Below, one piece after another: positions 17,664 through 28,383 of a stretch of DNA of 64,000 bases. The DNA lies in NCBI GenBank assembly GCA_965248135.1, contig CBDFIN010000012.1:1240001-1304000 (forward strand). Reading direction: 5' to 3'. Positions within the stretch are counted from its first letter, which is position 1. Every line of letters begins with the position of its first letter. The DNA is from SZUA-100 sp965248135. Lineage in GTDB: Bacteria; Pseudomonadota; Alphaproteobacteria; Rhizobiales; Rhizobiaceae. The notes under the pieces were generated by a model. It had not been told where the DNA came from. It was given only the letters and a program-made list of their open reading frames with translations, and did no database searches. Both the position numbers and the translations under genes were made by a program.

Positions 17664-19766
17664 TTATCCGCCGAAGATCAAATCGAGGATCGATTTTTTA
17701 GAACCGCGCCGGCTCGTTTCGCCAACATTGGCTGGCGGCACGGGATGCGCGTCCTGGTGTGACGCCAGTTGCCGGTTTGCCCTGCTTCGCCCGATCGAGG
17801 GTTTTGCTTTCGGTATCGGCACGTTTTGCGGAATTGTCATAACAACAGCCTGATGTCCAGGCAGATCCGCCACCGGAACACCATCATGCGCCAGGGTCAT
17901 AAACCGGCCCCATGCCTTGGCTGGCAGCAGCCCGCCGGTGACCTTTTTGGTCGGTGATCCGTCGTCATTACCAAACCAGATACCGGTTGCAAGATTGGCA
18001 GTATAGCCGACAAACCAGCTGTCTCGAAAATTCTGGCTGGTGCCGGTTTTGCCCCCTGCCTGCCACTTGGCTATCCGGGCTGCCCTGCCGGTGCCGGTTC
18101 TTATGACTTCGCTCAGCATGGCGTTCATCTGGCCCAGTTGCGGCGATCTGACGACAATATCAGAAGCAGGGCTCTTGCGTTGATAAAGCAGCTTGCCGGC
18201 AGCGGTGGTGATTCTTTTGACCAAATAGGGCCGGGTCAGATAACCACCATTGGCGAACGGCGCGTAAGCGGCTGTCAATTCCAACAGCGACACTTCCGAT
18301 GTGCCAAGCGCAATCGACGCATTTGCCTTGAGATTTGAGTGAATGCCGAGCCGCTGCGCCACGCGCACCACATTGGCGGGTCCGGTTTCCATCACCAGCT
18401 GAGCCGCTATGGTATTGAGTGACTTGGCAAGCGCCGTCATCAGGCTCACTGGACCTCGGTACTTGCCATCGTAATTCTTCGGCCGCCACTTGCCAATTCT
18501 AACGGGTGCATCCTGGCGCACCGAGTTCGGTGTCAATCCACTCTCAAGTGCCGCCAAATATACCATCGGCTTGAAGGCCGAGCCCGGTTGCCGTTTTGCA
18601 TCGATTGCGCGGTTGAACTGGCTGGTCGCATAGTCGCCGCCACCGACCATTGCTCGCACTGCGCCGGTGCCATCCAAAGAGACCAGCGCGCCCTGTGAGA
18701 CTTTTAGTTTTCGGTTTCTGTCCAGCACGTCACGAATGACAAGCTCGGCATTTTGCTGCATGCCAAGATCAAGCGTCGTGTCAACGATGATGTCCTCTTC
18801 GACTTTACCGATTAGATTTACCAGATCGCTCATGATCCAGTCGGCAGCATAATTTTCCGCACCGCTCCAGAAACTTTTCGCCTTTGTAGCCGGCATTGAT
18901 AGCGCCGTAGCTGCTTCCCGACTGGTGATGAAGCCAGCCCTGTGCATCGAGGCGAGTACGATCTGGGCGCGTCTATCTGCCCGTTTGGAACTGCGGGCGG
19001 GCGATAAGCGCGAAGGCGCCTTAAGCACCCCGGCCAACAGGGCAGCCTGCGCCAGCGTGACATCTCGTGAGGACTTGTTGAAATAGCGCCTTGCGGCCGC
19101 ATCCACGCCATAGGAGCCGGAGCCAAAATATACCCGGTTGAGATATATTTCGAGAATTTCATCCTTGCTGAACTTGGTTTCCAACCACAGTGCCAGAACA
19201 ACCTCCTGCACCTTTCGGCGAAATGTGCGCTCGGGCTTCAGAAAGAGATTCTTGGCCAACTGCTGGGTGATGGTCGAACCACCTTCCACCACCCGCATAT
19301 TGATGGCGTTTTTGAAACTGGCCCGGGCAAGGCCAATCGGATCAATGCCGAAGTGATGGCGAAAACGCCGGTCTTCAATAGCAATTAGCGCCCGGGGAAT
19401 ATAGGGTGACATTTGCGACAGCGGCACCGCTTCACCACCGGTAATACCGCGATTGGCTATTGCACGGCCATTGACCGAGAGAATTTTCACATTCGGTGGA
19501 CGCTGCGGTATCGCCCACGACGAACTTTGGGGCAGTTGGGCAGCGTGAAACCCGACAATGGCAATACTGGCGATGCCGCCCCACAGGCCAATGACAAAGA
19601 CCCAGTAAAACATGCGACTGATGCTGCGCAGAAACTGGCTTCCACCGCGGCGTCGGTTGCCCGATCTGCGGCCAGACTGGCTGTTTTTTCCGGTCGAGAC
19701 GGAACGGCCTTTTTGGTTCTTTCGAAAATGCGGCTCTATGCGCTTGTTGGAGCTGGATTTAGCCAC
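17664..19766 (-). CDS. Class A penicillin-binding protein (PBP1A-like)
   Basis: A 700-residue bifunctional peptidoglycan synthase. A basic cytosolic tail (to about residue 45) precedes one TM helix (about 50-72). The glycosyltransferase domain has EDRRFRHHFGID and GGSTITQQLAKNLFL. The transpeptidase domain has SAFK (nucleophile, in RQPGSAFKP), SLN (in SLNTIA) and KTGTS. The C-terminal tail is Pro/Ser-rich. No OB-like insert typical of larger PBP1a is evident. The start is GTG, with CAGG about seven bases upstream. It could be named mrcA or pbpC-like; I leave the symbol blank. Confidence 0.93.
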   Translation of the reverse strand: MAKSSSNKRIEPHFRKNQKGRSVSTGKNSQSGRRSGNRRRGGSQFLRSISRMFYWVFVIGLWGGIASIAIVGFHAAQLPQSSSWAIPQRPPNVKILSVNGRAIANRGITGGEAVPLSQMSPYIPRALIAIEDRRFRHHFGIDPIGLARASFKNAINMRVVEGGSTITQQLAKNLFLKPERTFRRKVQEVVLALWLETKFSKDEILEIYLNRVYFGSGSYGVDAAARRYFNKSSRDVTLAQAALLAGVLKAPSRLSPARSSKRADRRAQIVLASMHRAGFITSREAATALSMPATKAKSFWSGAENYAADWIMSDLVNLIGKVEEDIIVDTTLDLGMQQNAELVIRDVLDRNRKLKVSQGALVSLDGTGAVRAMVGGGDYATSQFNRAIDAKRQPGSAFKPMVYLAALESGLTPNSVRQDAPVRIGKWRPKNYDGKYRGPVSLMTALAKSLNTIAAQLVMETGPANVVRVAQRLGIHSNLKANASIALGTSEVSLLELTAAYAPFANGGYLTRPYLVKRITTAAGKLLYQRKSPASDIVVRSPQLGQMNAMLSEVIRTGTGRAARIAKWQAGGKTGTSQNFRDSWFVGYTANLATGIWFGNDDGSPTKKVTGGLLPAKAWGRFMTLAHDGVPVADLPGHQAVVMTIPQNVPIPKAKPSIGRSRANRQLASHQDAHPVPPANVGETSRRGSKKSILDLIFGG

Positions 19767-20037
19767 CGGACCTGCCTGCTTAGGGTTGTCCGGACAGTGT
19801 CGCTATTGAAGCCAGCCGGATTGGATCGTCGAACCATACACAATAAACAAGGTAATTTAAGGCGAGGTAAAGACAATGATTAACCTTAACATAATCAAAT
19901 AGGCCATTTTGTTGTAGTTCAACAAAAACGTGAATACATAAAAACCACCCGTTAACACCCTGCCCCTGATAACTTGATAGGCTATCTTGAGCAATTATTC
20001 ACCAATATCGCGCCGCAAAAACGATCTGAAACCCGAA

Positions 20038-21111
20038 ATGTCACAGTACAGATCACAGCCAGCAAAACCCGAAACCCGACGGCCCGTCCGTGTCGACTGG
20101 GTGGACCATGCCAAGGGGTTTTGTATTATCATGGTGGTGATGATGCATTCTACTTTGGGCATGGGCGAAACCATCGGTGCTGAGGGTTGGTTGCACGCCG
20201 CGGTGGAATTTGCCCGACCCTTCCGCATGCCCGACTTCTTCTTGATCTCCGGTCTGTTTTTGGCCAATGTGATTGACCGCGACTGGCGCTTATATCTCGA
20301 CCGCAAGGTAGTACATTTTTTCTATTTCTATTTGCTGTGGGTGGCCATCCAATTCGCTTTCAAAACACCGTTTTATCTCATTGAAGGTATGCCAATTGCC
20401 GAGATCATATCACATTATCTGATCACCTTTATTCAGCCATTTGGAACTCTCTGGTTCATCTATCTGTTGCCGCTGTTTTTTGTCACCACTAAACTGGCGC
20501 GCGGTCTGCCTTGGTATGTTTTGTTGGCAATTGGCGCCCTAATGCAAATTGCGCCGGTGCATACCGGCTGGATGATCATTGATGAATTTGCCAGCCGCTA
20601 TATATACTTCCTGGCCGGGTATCTGCTTGCGCCACAATTATTCCGGCTGGCGGCGTGGGCGATAGCCAATCCGGTCCATTCTGTGGCCGGTTTGGTCGTC
20701 TGGGGTAGCGTCAATGGCGCCGTTGTTTTCGGTGGCTACAGTAATTTGCCCGTTGTTTCGCTGTCGCTGGGGGCAATGGGAGCGGTTGCTGTGGTTCTTG
20801 CCTCCGGTTTGATGTCGCGCCTTCCTTTCACGGATTTCCTGCGTTATCTGGGCAAAAACTCAATTGTTGTCTATCTGGCCTTTTTCCTGCCAATGGGTAT
20901 CACAAGGTTGCTTCTTGCCCAATATGCGCCAGCCCTTGATGTCGGTTCAATGTCGGCAATAGTCACCTTCTTTGGTGTGCTGGTTCCGGTAGTGATGTTC
21001 AGGCTGACCCAGATTACCAAACAGGCAGGCTTTCTGTTTCGCCGTCCGGCCTGGGCCTATATTACCGCAGAGAACAAAATTCCAAAAACGGTGTTTCATC
21101 CGGCAGAATAG
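20038..21111 (+). CDS. Acyltransferase 3 family membrane protein
   Basis: About 357 residues with ten hydrophobic helices. The N-terminal signature RVDWVDHAKGFCIIMVVMMH contains the usual DxAKG and MH motifs of membrane acyltransferase 3 / OpgC-type proteins. FRMPDFFLISGLF is the second family block. Members add acyl or succinyl groups to glycans or lipids at the membrane; the acceptor is unknown. A TTG start at 19987 is open, but the ATG at 20038 is preferred. It is convergent with the M20 dipeptidase gene (3 bp gap). Confidence 0.82.
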   Translation: MSQYRSQPAKPETRRPVRVDWVDHAKGFCIIMVVMMHSTLGMGETIGAEGWLHAAVEFARPFRMPDFFLISGLFLANVIDRDWRLYLDRKVVHFFYFYLLWVAIQFAFKTPFYLIEGMPIAEIISHYLITFIQPFGTLWFIYLLPLFFVTTKLARGLPWYVLLAIGALMQIAPVHTGWMIIDEFASRYIYFLAGYLLAPQLFRLAAWAIANPVHSVAGLVVWGSVNGAVVFGGYSNLPVVSLSLGAMGAVAVVLASGLMSRLPFTDFLRYLGKNSIVVYLAFFLPMGITRLLLAQYAPALDVGSMSAIVTFFGVLVPVVMFRLTQITKQAGFLFRRPAWAYITAENKIPKTVFHPAE

Positions 21112-21114
21112 CAG

Positions 21115-22500
<1,386 letters not shown>

Positions 22501-22565
22501 AAAGATTCCCCTGGCAGCAGCATAAATAAGCCATGACGCTAACAGACAGCCACGACTATGCAAAC

Positions 22566-22594
22566 AAAAAGGCTGCCGCAAAGACAGCCTTTTT
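22566..22594. terminator. Bidirectional intrinsic terminator
   Basis: AAAAAGGCTG and CAGCCTTTTT flank a short loop, giving a GC stem with a U-tract on either strand. It lies 66 bp upstream of the dipeptidase start, so on the minus strand it would end RNA arriving from the polA side rather than from any annotated gene. Confidence 0.7.
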
Positions 22595-22612
22595 GCTGAA
22601 GATCCTAACAAA

Positions 22613-22664
22613 TTCAAAAACGGCTACCGTGAATAAATGAGGGCAAAATTCACGACAGCCGTTT
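22613..22664 (-). terminator. Second terminator-like hairpin, minus strand
   Basis: AAACGGCT (22618-22625) pairs with AGCCGTTT (22657-22664), and an inner GTGAAT pairs with ATTCAC. On the minus strand the stem is followed by TTTTT. It stands just upstream of the 22566-22594 terminator, forming a tandem pair. The rest of the 22501-22945 gap holds further hairpins (stem arms TGTTGGCAGCGG at about 22704 and CCGCTGC-CAACA at about 22733) but no gene I can support. Confidence 0.55.
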
Positions 22665-22945
22665 CGTTTGACGAATGCACCTAAGGAGAGGTTGGATGCT
22701 TTCCTGTTGGCAGCGGTTGGTGGGGTGGGTAGCCGCTGCCCAACACCGAAGCAATTTCGGCATGGTTGAAATTTGGGCATATAATCGAAATTGTTCAAGC
22801 GATGTTATTACACAAGGTCGTGAAGACAGATCATGCGACCATCTTGGGGCAAAGAGCTGTGTGAATCCGCCTGGCTGCTTGCAAACACAGTCTGTCTCCG
22901 CCATCGTTGGTCGATGGAATAAGGAATCTGGCCGGTGGAGCGGAT

Positions 22946-25882
22946 ATGAAAAAAGGCGATCATCTTTTTCTGGTCGATGGTTCGGCCTATATTTTCCGTG
23001 CCTACCACGCCCTGCCGCCACTGACGCGCAAATCAGATGGTTTGCCGGTGGGGGCCGTTTCCGGCTTCTGTAACATGTTGTGGAAACTGTTGCAGGACGC
23101 TCGAGACACCTCGGTTGGCGTCACCCCGACCCATTTTGCGGTGATTTTTGATTATTCCTCAAAAACTTTTCGCAATGAGATTTTTCCTGAATACAAGGCC
23201 AACCGGGAAGCTCCGCCCGAGGATTTAAGGCCGCAATTCGGCCTCATTCGCAGGGCGACCGAAGCGTTCAATGTGCCATGTATCGAGAAAGAAGGGTTTG
23301 AAGCCGATGATCTGATTGCCACCTATGCCAAAAAGGCGGTCACTGCCGGTGCCGATTGCACCATCATTTCTTCCGACAAGGACTTGATGCAGTTGGTTGG
23401 CGACCGGGTGATCATGTATGACCAGATGAAGGACCGTCGGGTGGGCCCGGCCGAAGTCGAGGAGAAGTTCGGTGTCACCCCGGCTGAAATGGTCGATTTG
23501 CAGGCGCTGGCCGGTGATTCCACCGACAATGTTCCCGGCGTTCCCGGCATCGGGCCGAAAACGGCGGCGTTGTTGTTGAAGGAATTTGGTGATCTTGAAA
23601 CACTTCTGGCGCGGGCCGGCGAGATCAAGCAAAACAAGCGCCGCGAGAACCTGATCGAATTTGCCGACCAGGCGCGTCTTTCCCGGCGGCTGGTTGAACT
23701 CGATCAGGCTGTACCGCTCGACGTGCCGCTGGAACAGCTATCGCTGCATCCAGCCGACGGACCAAAGCTGGTCTCCTTCCTCAAGGCGATGGATTTCAAT
23801 ACCCTTACCAGAAGAGTTGCCGATCAAACCGACACGGATGCGACGGAAGTGGAGGCTGCCATTGTCGAGGTTGATGGTTATGAGACCCGCCGCGGCCCCG
23901 ATCTTGATGCTTCAGATTCCGGCGATGTAAGACCCTTGCCGCAACTACAGCAAAAAGGTGATGCCCGTTTTGTCCCGCAAGAACTTGCCGAAAGCCGTTT
24001 GGCGGCTGCCCGGGGTGCTGAGATTAAAACGGATCAATATGAGTGTATTAGAAGCCTTGGCGATCTCGAGCGCTGGATTGCCGCCGCCCATGATATGGGC
24101 CATGTGGCGGTCGACACCGAAACCACATCGCTCGATGCCATGCAGGCCGAACTGGTGGGCGTGTCGCTGGCGCTCGCAAGCGAAAATGGTGGTATAAAAG
24201 CCTGTTATATTCCCGTTTCCCACAAGAGCGGCCCGGACGACCTTTTGGGTGGTGGTCTGGTTGAAGATCAGATTTCCGAGGAAGAGCTGCTGGCAAACTT
24301 AAAGCCGATACTTGAGGATCCATCGATCTTGAAGATCGCCCAGAACATGAAATATGACTGGTTGCTGCTTTCTCGCCGTGGTGTTGAGATTACGCCTTTT
24401 GACGACACCATGTTAATGTCCTACGTGCTCGATGCCGGGCGTCGCAGGCATAATATGGATGCCTTGTGCGAGGCCTGGCTTGGCCACGAAACCATCCACT
24501 ACAAGGATATTGCCGGTTCGGGAAAGTCGGCCATTACCTTCGATCTGGTCGATCTGGAAAAGGCTACCGCCTATGCGGCGGAGGATGCCGAGGTTACGCT
24601 TCGCCTTTGGCAGGCATTAAAACCACGACTGGTGGCCGAGGGCATGGTTACGGTTTACGAACGGTTGGAGCGGCCGCTGGTTGATGTTATCTGCCGGATG
24701 GAGGCACGCGGGATCACGGTCGACCGGCAGATACTCTCACGACTTTCCGGTGAACTGGCACAGGGTGCCGCCCGGCTTGAGGCCGAAATCCACGCGCTTG
24801 CCGGAGAGAGTTTTAATATCGGCTCGCCCAAGCAACTTGGTGAGATATTGTTTGGTAAACTGGGCTTGCCTGGAGGAAAGAAAACCAGAACCGGGCAATA
24901 TTCTACCGCTGTCGGTGTATTGGAGGACCTGGCAGCCGAAGGACACGACCTGCCGCAGCTAATCGTCGAATGGCGCCAACTTGCCAAATTGAAATCGACC
25001 TATACCGATGCGCTACCGGAATTTATCAATCCATCGACAGGCCGGGTACACACATCCTATGCGATGGCCTCGACCTCTACCGGCCGGTTGTCATCTTCTG
25101 ATCCCAATTTGCAAAACATACCGGTACGTACCGAAGAAGGTCGCAAGATCCGTACCGCATTCGTTGCCGACAAGGGCAACAAGCTGATTTCTGCCGACTA
25201 CAGCCAGATCGAATTGCGGGTACTTGCACATGTGGCCGGTATCGACCAGCTCAAACAGGCGTTTGCCGACGGTATCGATATTCATGCAATGACCGCCAGC
25301 GAGATGTTCAACACCCCGGTTGAAGGCATGGACCCGATGGTACGTCGCCAGGCCAAGGCGATCAATTTCGGCATAATCTATGGCATATCGGCCTTTGGTC
25401 TGGCCGCCCAACTGGGCATATCGCGCGGTGAGGCGAGAGACTATATCGAGATGTATTTTGAACGTTTTCCGGGCATTCGCACCTACATGGAAGAGACCAA
25501 GGAATTTTGCCGTGCCCATGGTTATGTGGAAACTATTTTCGGTCGCCGGGCGCATTATCCTGAAATCAATTCGAAAAATCCCCAGCATCGCGCATTTAAT
25601 GAGCGTGCAGCGATAAACGCGCCTATCCAGGGTTCGGCCGCTGATATTATTCGCCGCGCCATGGCCCGAATGGATCGAGCGGTTTCGGAAGCTGAACTTT
25701 CCGCCCGTATGTTATTGCAGGTGCATGATGAATTGATCTTTGAGGTGGCCGAAGACGAGGTTGAGGCGACCATTTCGGTTGTCGAGCGGGTCATGGTGGA
25801 TGCGCCAATGCCGGCGCTTTCGCTTGCCGTTCCCTTGCAGGTCGATGCCCGCGCAGCGGATAACTGGGATGAGGCCCATTAG
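22946..25882 (+). CDS. polA: DNA polymerase I
   Basis: A 978-residue protein with all three domains. The 5'-3' exonuclease starts LFLVDGSAYIFRAYHALPP and includes ISSDKDLMQLV. The 3'-5' proofreading domain has VAVDTETTSLDAM (acidic residues present, so probably active) and YAAEDAEVT. The polymerase has DYSQIELRVLAH, RRQAKAINFGIIYG and LLQVHDELIFE. It fills gaps in repair and replaces RNA primers. The ATG at 22946 (MKKGDHLFLVDG) has GGAG upstream; a frame extension to 22907 is not conserved in type. Confidence 0.97.
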   Translation: MKKGDHLFLVDGSAYIFRAYHALPPLTRKSDGLPVGAVSGFCNMLWKLLQDARDTSVGVTPTHFAVIFDYSSKTFRNEIFPEYKANREAPPEDLRPQFGLIRRATEAFNVPCIEKEGFEADDLIATYAKKAVTAGADCTIISSDKDLMQLVGDRVIMYDQMKDRRVGPAEVEEKFGVTPAEMVDLQALAGDSTDNVPGVPGIGPKTAALLLKEFGDLETLLARAGEIKQNKRRENLIEFADQARLSRRLVELDQAVPLDVPLEQLSLHPADGPKLVSFLKAMDFNTLTRRVADQTDTDATEVEAAIVEVDGYETRRGPDLDASDSGDVRPLPQLQQKGDARFVPQELAESRLAAARGAEIKTDQYECIRSLGDLERWIAAAHDMGHVAVDTETTSLDAMQAELVGVSLALASENGGIKACYIPVSHKSGPDDLLGGGLVEDQISEEELLANLKPILEDPSILKIAQNMKYDWLLLSRRGVEITPFDDTMLMSYVLDAGRRRHNMDALCEAWLGHETIHYKDIAGSGKSAITFDLVDLEKATAYAAEDAEVTLRLWQALKPRLVAEGMVTVYERLERPLVDVICRMEARGITVDRQILSRLSGELAQGAARLEAEIHALAGESFNIGSPKQLGEILFGKLGLPGGKKTRTGQYSTAVGVLEDLAAEGHDLPQLIVEWRQLAKLKSTYTDALPEFINPSTGRVHTSYAMASTSTGRLSSSDPNLQNIPVRTEEGRKIRTAFVADKGNKLISADYSQIELRVLAHVAGIDQLKQAFADGIDIHAMTASEMFNTPVEGMDPMVRRQAKAINFGIIYGISAFGLAAQLGISRGEARDYIEMYFERFPGIRTYMEETKEFCRAHGYVETIFGRRAHYPEINSKNPQHRAFNERAAINAPIQGSAADIIRRAMARMDRAVSEAELSARMLLQVHDELIFEVAEDEVEATISVVERVMVDAPMPALSLAVPLQVDARAADNWDEAH

Positions 25883-25987
25883 GTCCGGCAAAGCTGGAAG
25901 ATAGGGTTCAAATGGTATTTACCCCTCTTGCACAATTTGCGCGGCCACAATATTAACTTCCCTTGATATTAATTGCAGGACAAACCA

Positions 25988-26314
25988 GTGCTCTTGTTTA
26001 TCGCCCGAACCTTTGGACTGTTTTTTCTCGCCATCGCACTGGTGAGTGCGGTGATCGATACTTCACGGTCCATTGCTGCTTCAAAACCGGTGATAACCGC
26101 ATTCGGTGCTACCTGGAAAGCGCTTGCACCAGCCTCTCTAAGTGCAGCAAAAACAGTGATAGAACAAAACCTCAATCCCTTCTTTTGGGACCCGGTGATG
26201 CTGTGGTTGCTGAGTTGGCCAACATGGGCCATATTCGGCTTCCTCGCCTTCGCCATTTTCGCGCTTGGTCGCCGGCGACGAAAAACCCGCTTTGGCCGGC
26301 TTGCCCAACGGTGA
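25988..26314 (+). CDS. Small two-TM membrane protein, conserved hypothetical
   Basis: About 108 residues. A hydrophobic helix near the N-terminus (LLFIARTFGLFFLAIALVSA) precedes DTSRSIAASKPVITAFG. A second helix (WDPVMLWLLSWPTWAIFGFL plus following residues) leads to a basic GRRRRKTR end. I recall similar small proteins in rhizobia beside msrA or polA, without a known role. The GTG at 25988 with AGGA seven bases upstream is preferred over a TTG at 25973. It ends 36 bp before msrA. Confidence 0.65.
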   Translation: MLLFIARTFGLFFLAIALVSAVIDTSRSIAASKPVITAFGATWKALAPASLSAAKTVIEQNLNPFFWDPVMLWLLSWPTWAIFGFLAFAIFALGRRRRKTRFGRLAQR

Positions 26315-26350
26315 CATTGCCAGCTTGTTTTATACACAGGAGAGACAAAA

Positions 26351-27007
26351 TTGTTCCTGATTGACCGTTTGACCAGCAAATTCAAGCTGCCCGAACCCGA
26401 TAATGCCCTGCCGGGCCGTGACGATGAAGTTCCAACGGCAAGCCATCACTTCGTCAATGGCAATAATTTGAAAGGTCCCTATCCGCAGGAAATGGAGACG
26501 ATTGTCTTTGGGCTTGGCTGTTTTTGGGGCGCAGAGCGGATTTTCTGGCAGCTTCCCGGTGTCCACGTCACCGCCGTCGGCTATGCGGCAGGCTTTACCA
26601 AGAACCCGACCTACAATGAGGTCTGCACTGGCTTGACCGGCCACAACGAGTTGGTTTTGGTGGTCTATAACCCGGCGGTAATTTCGCTTGAAATGCTGCT
26701 CAAAACCTTTTGGGAGGGCCATAACCCGACCCAGGGCATGCGCCAGGGCAATGATCAGGGCACCCAATACCGCTCGGGCATCTATGCCTCGACGCCGGCG
26801 CAAATTGAAGCCGCCAGGGCGTCGAAATCAGCCTATCAGCAAGCGCTCAATCAAGCCGGGAAGGACGCGATTACCACCGAGATTGTCGATCTGCCGGAAT
26901 TTTATTTTGCCGAGGCCTATCACCAGCAATATCTGGCTAAAAACCCGGATGGATATTGCGGTCTTGGCGGTACCGGTATCACCTGTCCGGCAGCGGCTAC
27001 GAGTTAA
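26351..27007 (+). CDS. msrA: Peptide-methionine (S)-S-oxide reductase
   Basis: A 218-residue MsrA that reduces methionine-S-sulfoxide. The catalytic Cys is in FGLGCFWGAERIFW. Family blocks are GYAAGFTKNPTYNEVCTG, GHNELVLVVYNP and GNDQGTQYRS. The resolving Cys is in the C-terminal PDGYCGLGGTGITCP. The start is TTG, with AGGAGAG six bases upstream. An N-terminal extension (about 45 residues before the core, containing ALPGRDDEVPTASHHFVNG) is typical of the rhizobial form. Cytosolic; no signal peptide. Confidence 0.95.
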   Translation: MFLIDRLTSKFKLPEPDNALPGRDDEVPTASHHFVNGNNLKGPYPQEMETIVFGLGCFWGAERIFWQLPGVHVTAVGYAAGFTKNPTYNEVCTGLTGHNELVLVVYNPAVISLEMLLKTFWEGHNPTQGMRQGNDQGTQYRSGIYASTPAQIEAARASKSAYQQALNQAGKDAITTEIVDLPEFYFAEAYHQQYLAKNPDGYCGLGGTGITCPAAATS

Positions 27008-27397
27008 ATGAAGCTTCATGAATTCAACGCCTTTTGCACTGGTCTTGCCGGTACCACCAAGGTGATACAATGGCGTGGTGCCCATGTGTGGAAGGTCGGC
27101 GGCAAAATATTTGCCATTGCATCAATCTGGGGAACCACCAAGAATGGTGAGCCGCCCCCGGTGGAAGCAAGCCGAATTTCGTTCAAGTGTTCTGACTTTT
27201 CCTATGCCATCTTGATCGAGCAGGAAGGTATTATTCCCGCACCCTATCTGGCGCGGGCCAAATGGGTGCAATTGCAGCACGCCGATGCGATGGATGACGA
27301 TGATCTTGAGGCCTATATCACCCAGGCACACGAGATTATTGCCGCCAGGCTGATGCGCCTAAAAAGGTCTGAGTTGGGGCTTGACCGTTCAATATGA
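27008..27397 (+). CDS. MmcQ/YjbR family protein
   Basis: A 129-residue protein of the MmcQ/YjbR double-wing fold. Visible family features are TTKVIQWRGAHVWKVGGKIFA, then ISFKCSDFSYAIL, APYLARAKWVQL and a helical C-terminus. The fold is DNA-binding-like, but function is not established. The ATG immediately follows the msrA stop, so the two are probably co-translated. Its end faces the cyclase gene. Confidence 0.82.
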   Translation: MKLHEFNAFCTGLAGTTKVIQWRGAHVWKVGGKIFAIASIWGTTKNGEPPPVEASRISFKCSDFSYAILIEQEGIIPAPYLARAKWVQLQHADAMDDDDLEAYITQAHEIIAARLMRLKRSELGLDRSI

Positions 27398-27409
27398 GCA
27401 AAGCTTGCT

Positions 27410-28219
27410 CTAGCTTTTTTTCTGGCGGCGGATATGCAGCAAAATATAAAGCGCAAACGGCGCCGAGGGAAAAATGAACCAGGGATTGGCAATGCCGGAA
27501 AACAGGATATTAAGGGTGGCAAAAAAGACGATTATTCCGGCAGAATATTGAACTCTTTTTGGCTGCAGGCGAAGCCAGCTGCGGGCATTTTCCACCCGGC
27601 CAACCAATCTGACCAATAAGGACTGCGGTTGGTCTTCCCCCTGGTCATCACGTTGCTTGGCCACCATCGGTTCGCTGATACCGAATGCCGGTTCGTCATA
27701 ATTGGAACCGGGCATGCGCACCTTGTAGGTGCGGATCGGTTCATCAAGGCTTTTTACCTGTTGCTCACCGACAAAATCAAAGCCCAGGGTCAATTGTCTG
27801 TGGGCCATGGTGTAAACGGTCTCCGATACCATGATACCACCAGCTACAGCCATCGATTCAAGCCGGGCTGCGATATTGACCCCGTCGCCATAAAAATCAC
27901 CGTTTTCCTCCATCACATCGCCCAGATTGATGCCGATGCGAAACCACATTTGCCGGTCTTCCGGCAAATCACGGTTCTCTGCGCCGATGGCGTCCTGAAT
28001 TTCGACAGCACAACGCACCGCTTCGACAACGCTGGAGAATTCCGCGATCACCGCATCACCCCAGGTATTGATCTTGCGCCCGTCATGGCGATCAAACAAC
28101 TCACCCATGATGATCCGATAGCGCTGCAACCGCTCCAGAGTCGCGGCCTCGTCGCTTTTCATCATGGCGCTATAGTGCTCAACATCGGCGCAAAAAATGG
28201 TGGTGAGCTTGCGTTTCAC
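27410..28219 (-). CDS. Class III adenylate/guanylate cyclase with C-terminal membrane helices
   Basis: About 270 residues. The cyclase homology domain comes first: LTTIFCADVEHYSAMMKSDE has the first metal Asp, KINTWGDAVIAEF the second metal region, and IGINLGDV and GDGVNIAARLE complete the site. After about residue 190 come a linker and two hydrophobic helices (VQYSAGIIVFFATLNILFSG and WFIFPSAPFALYILL), placing the cyclase on the membrane with its catalytic domain N-terminal. A GTG start at 28219 fits the family; an ATG at 28318 is also open. A cNMP-binding protein is encoded 26 kb away in this window. Confidence 0.82.
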   Translation of the reverse strand: MKRKLTTIFCADVEHYSAMMKSDEAATLERLQRYRIIMGELFDRHDGRKINTWGDAVIAEFSSVVEAVRCAVEIQDAIGAENRDLPEDRQMWFRIGINLGDVMEENGDFYGDGVNIAARLESMAVAGGIMVSETVYTMAHRQLTLGFDFVGEQQVKSLDEPIRTYKVRMPGSNYDEPAFGISEPMVAKQRDDQGEDQPQSLLVRLVGRVENARSWLRLQPKRVQYSAGIIVFFATLNILFSGIANPWFIFPSAPFALYILLHIRRQKKS

Positions 28220-28383
28220 GAGAATTTCCCATGCTTGGGCCAATGGCCGCAAATAGTGTTTTGCGAATATGGGCTTGTTTGCCCGGATTTCCAAGGGCGA
28301 AGCCGGTGAATTTGCCATTCTGAATAGGTTCTTTACCTAGTGAAATGATGGACTCCCGCCGTAATTCATGGCAGGTCACCACC

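Noticed and set aside
22687..22765. Glycine-riboswitch-like pieces upstream of polA (GGAGAGG, then ACACCGAAG after a stem)
   Set aside because: The later conserved blocks (CAGGTAAAAGGAC type) are missing, and polA is not a glycine-metabolism gene. The match is to short common strings only.
22696..23073. Plus-strand frame with a good AAGGAGAGG before its ATG, starting MLSCWQRL
   Set aside because: It runs into polA in another frame and shows no family. The Shine-Dalgarno match is within a structured region and may be chance.
27629..28309. 226-codon frame opposite the cyclase gene
   Set aside because: The cyclase frame carries the catalytic motifs; the opposite frame shows none.
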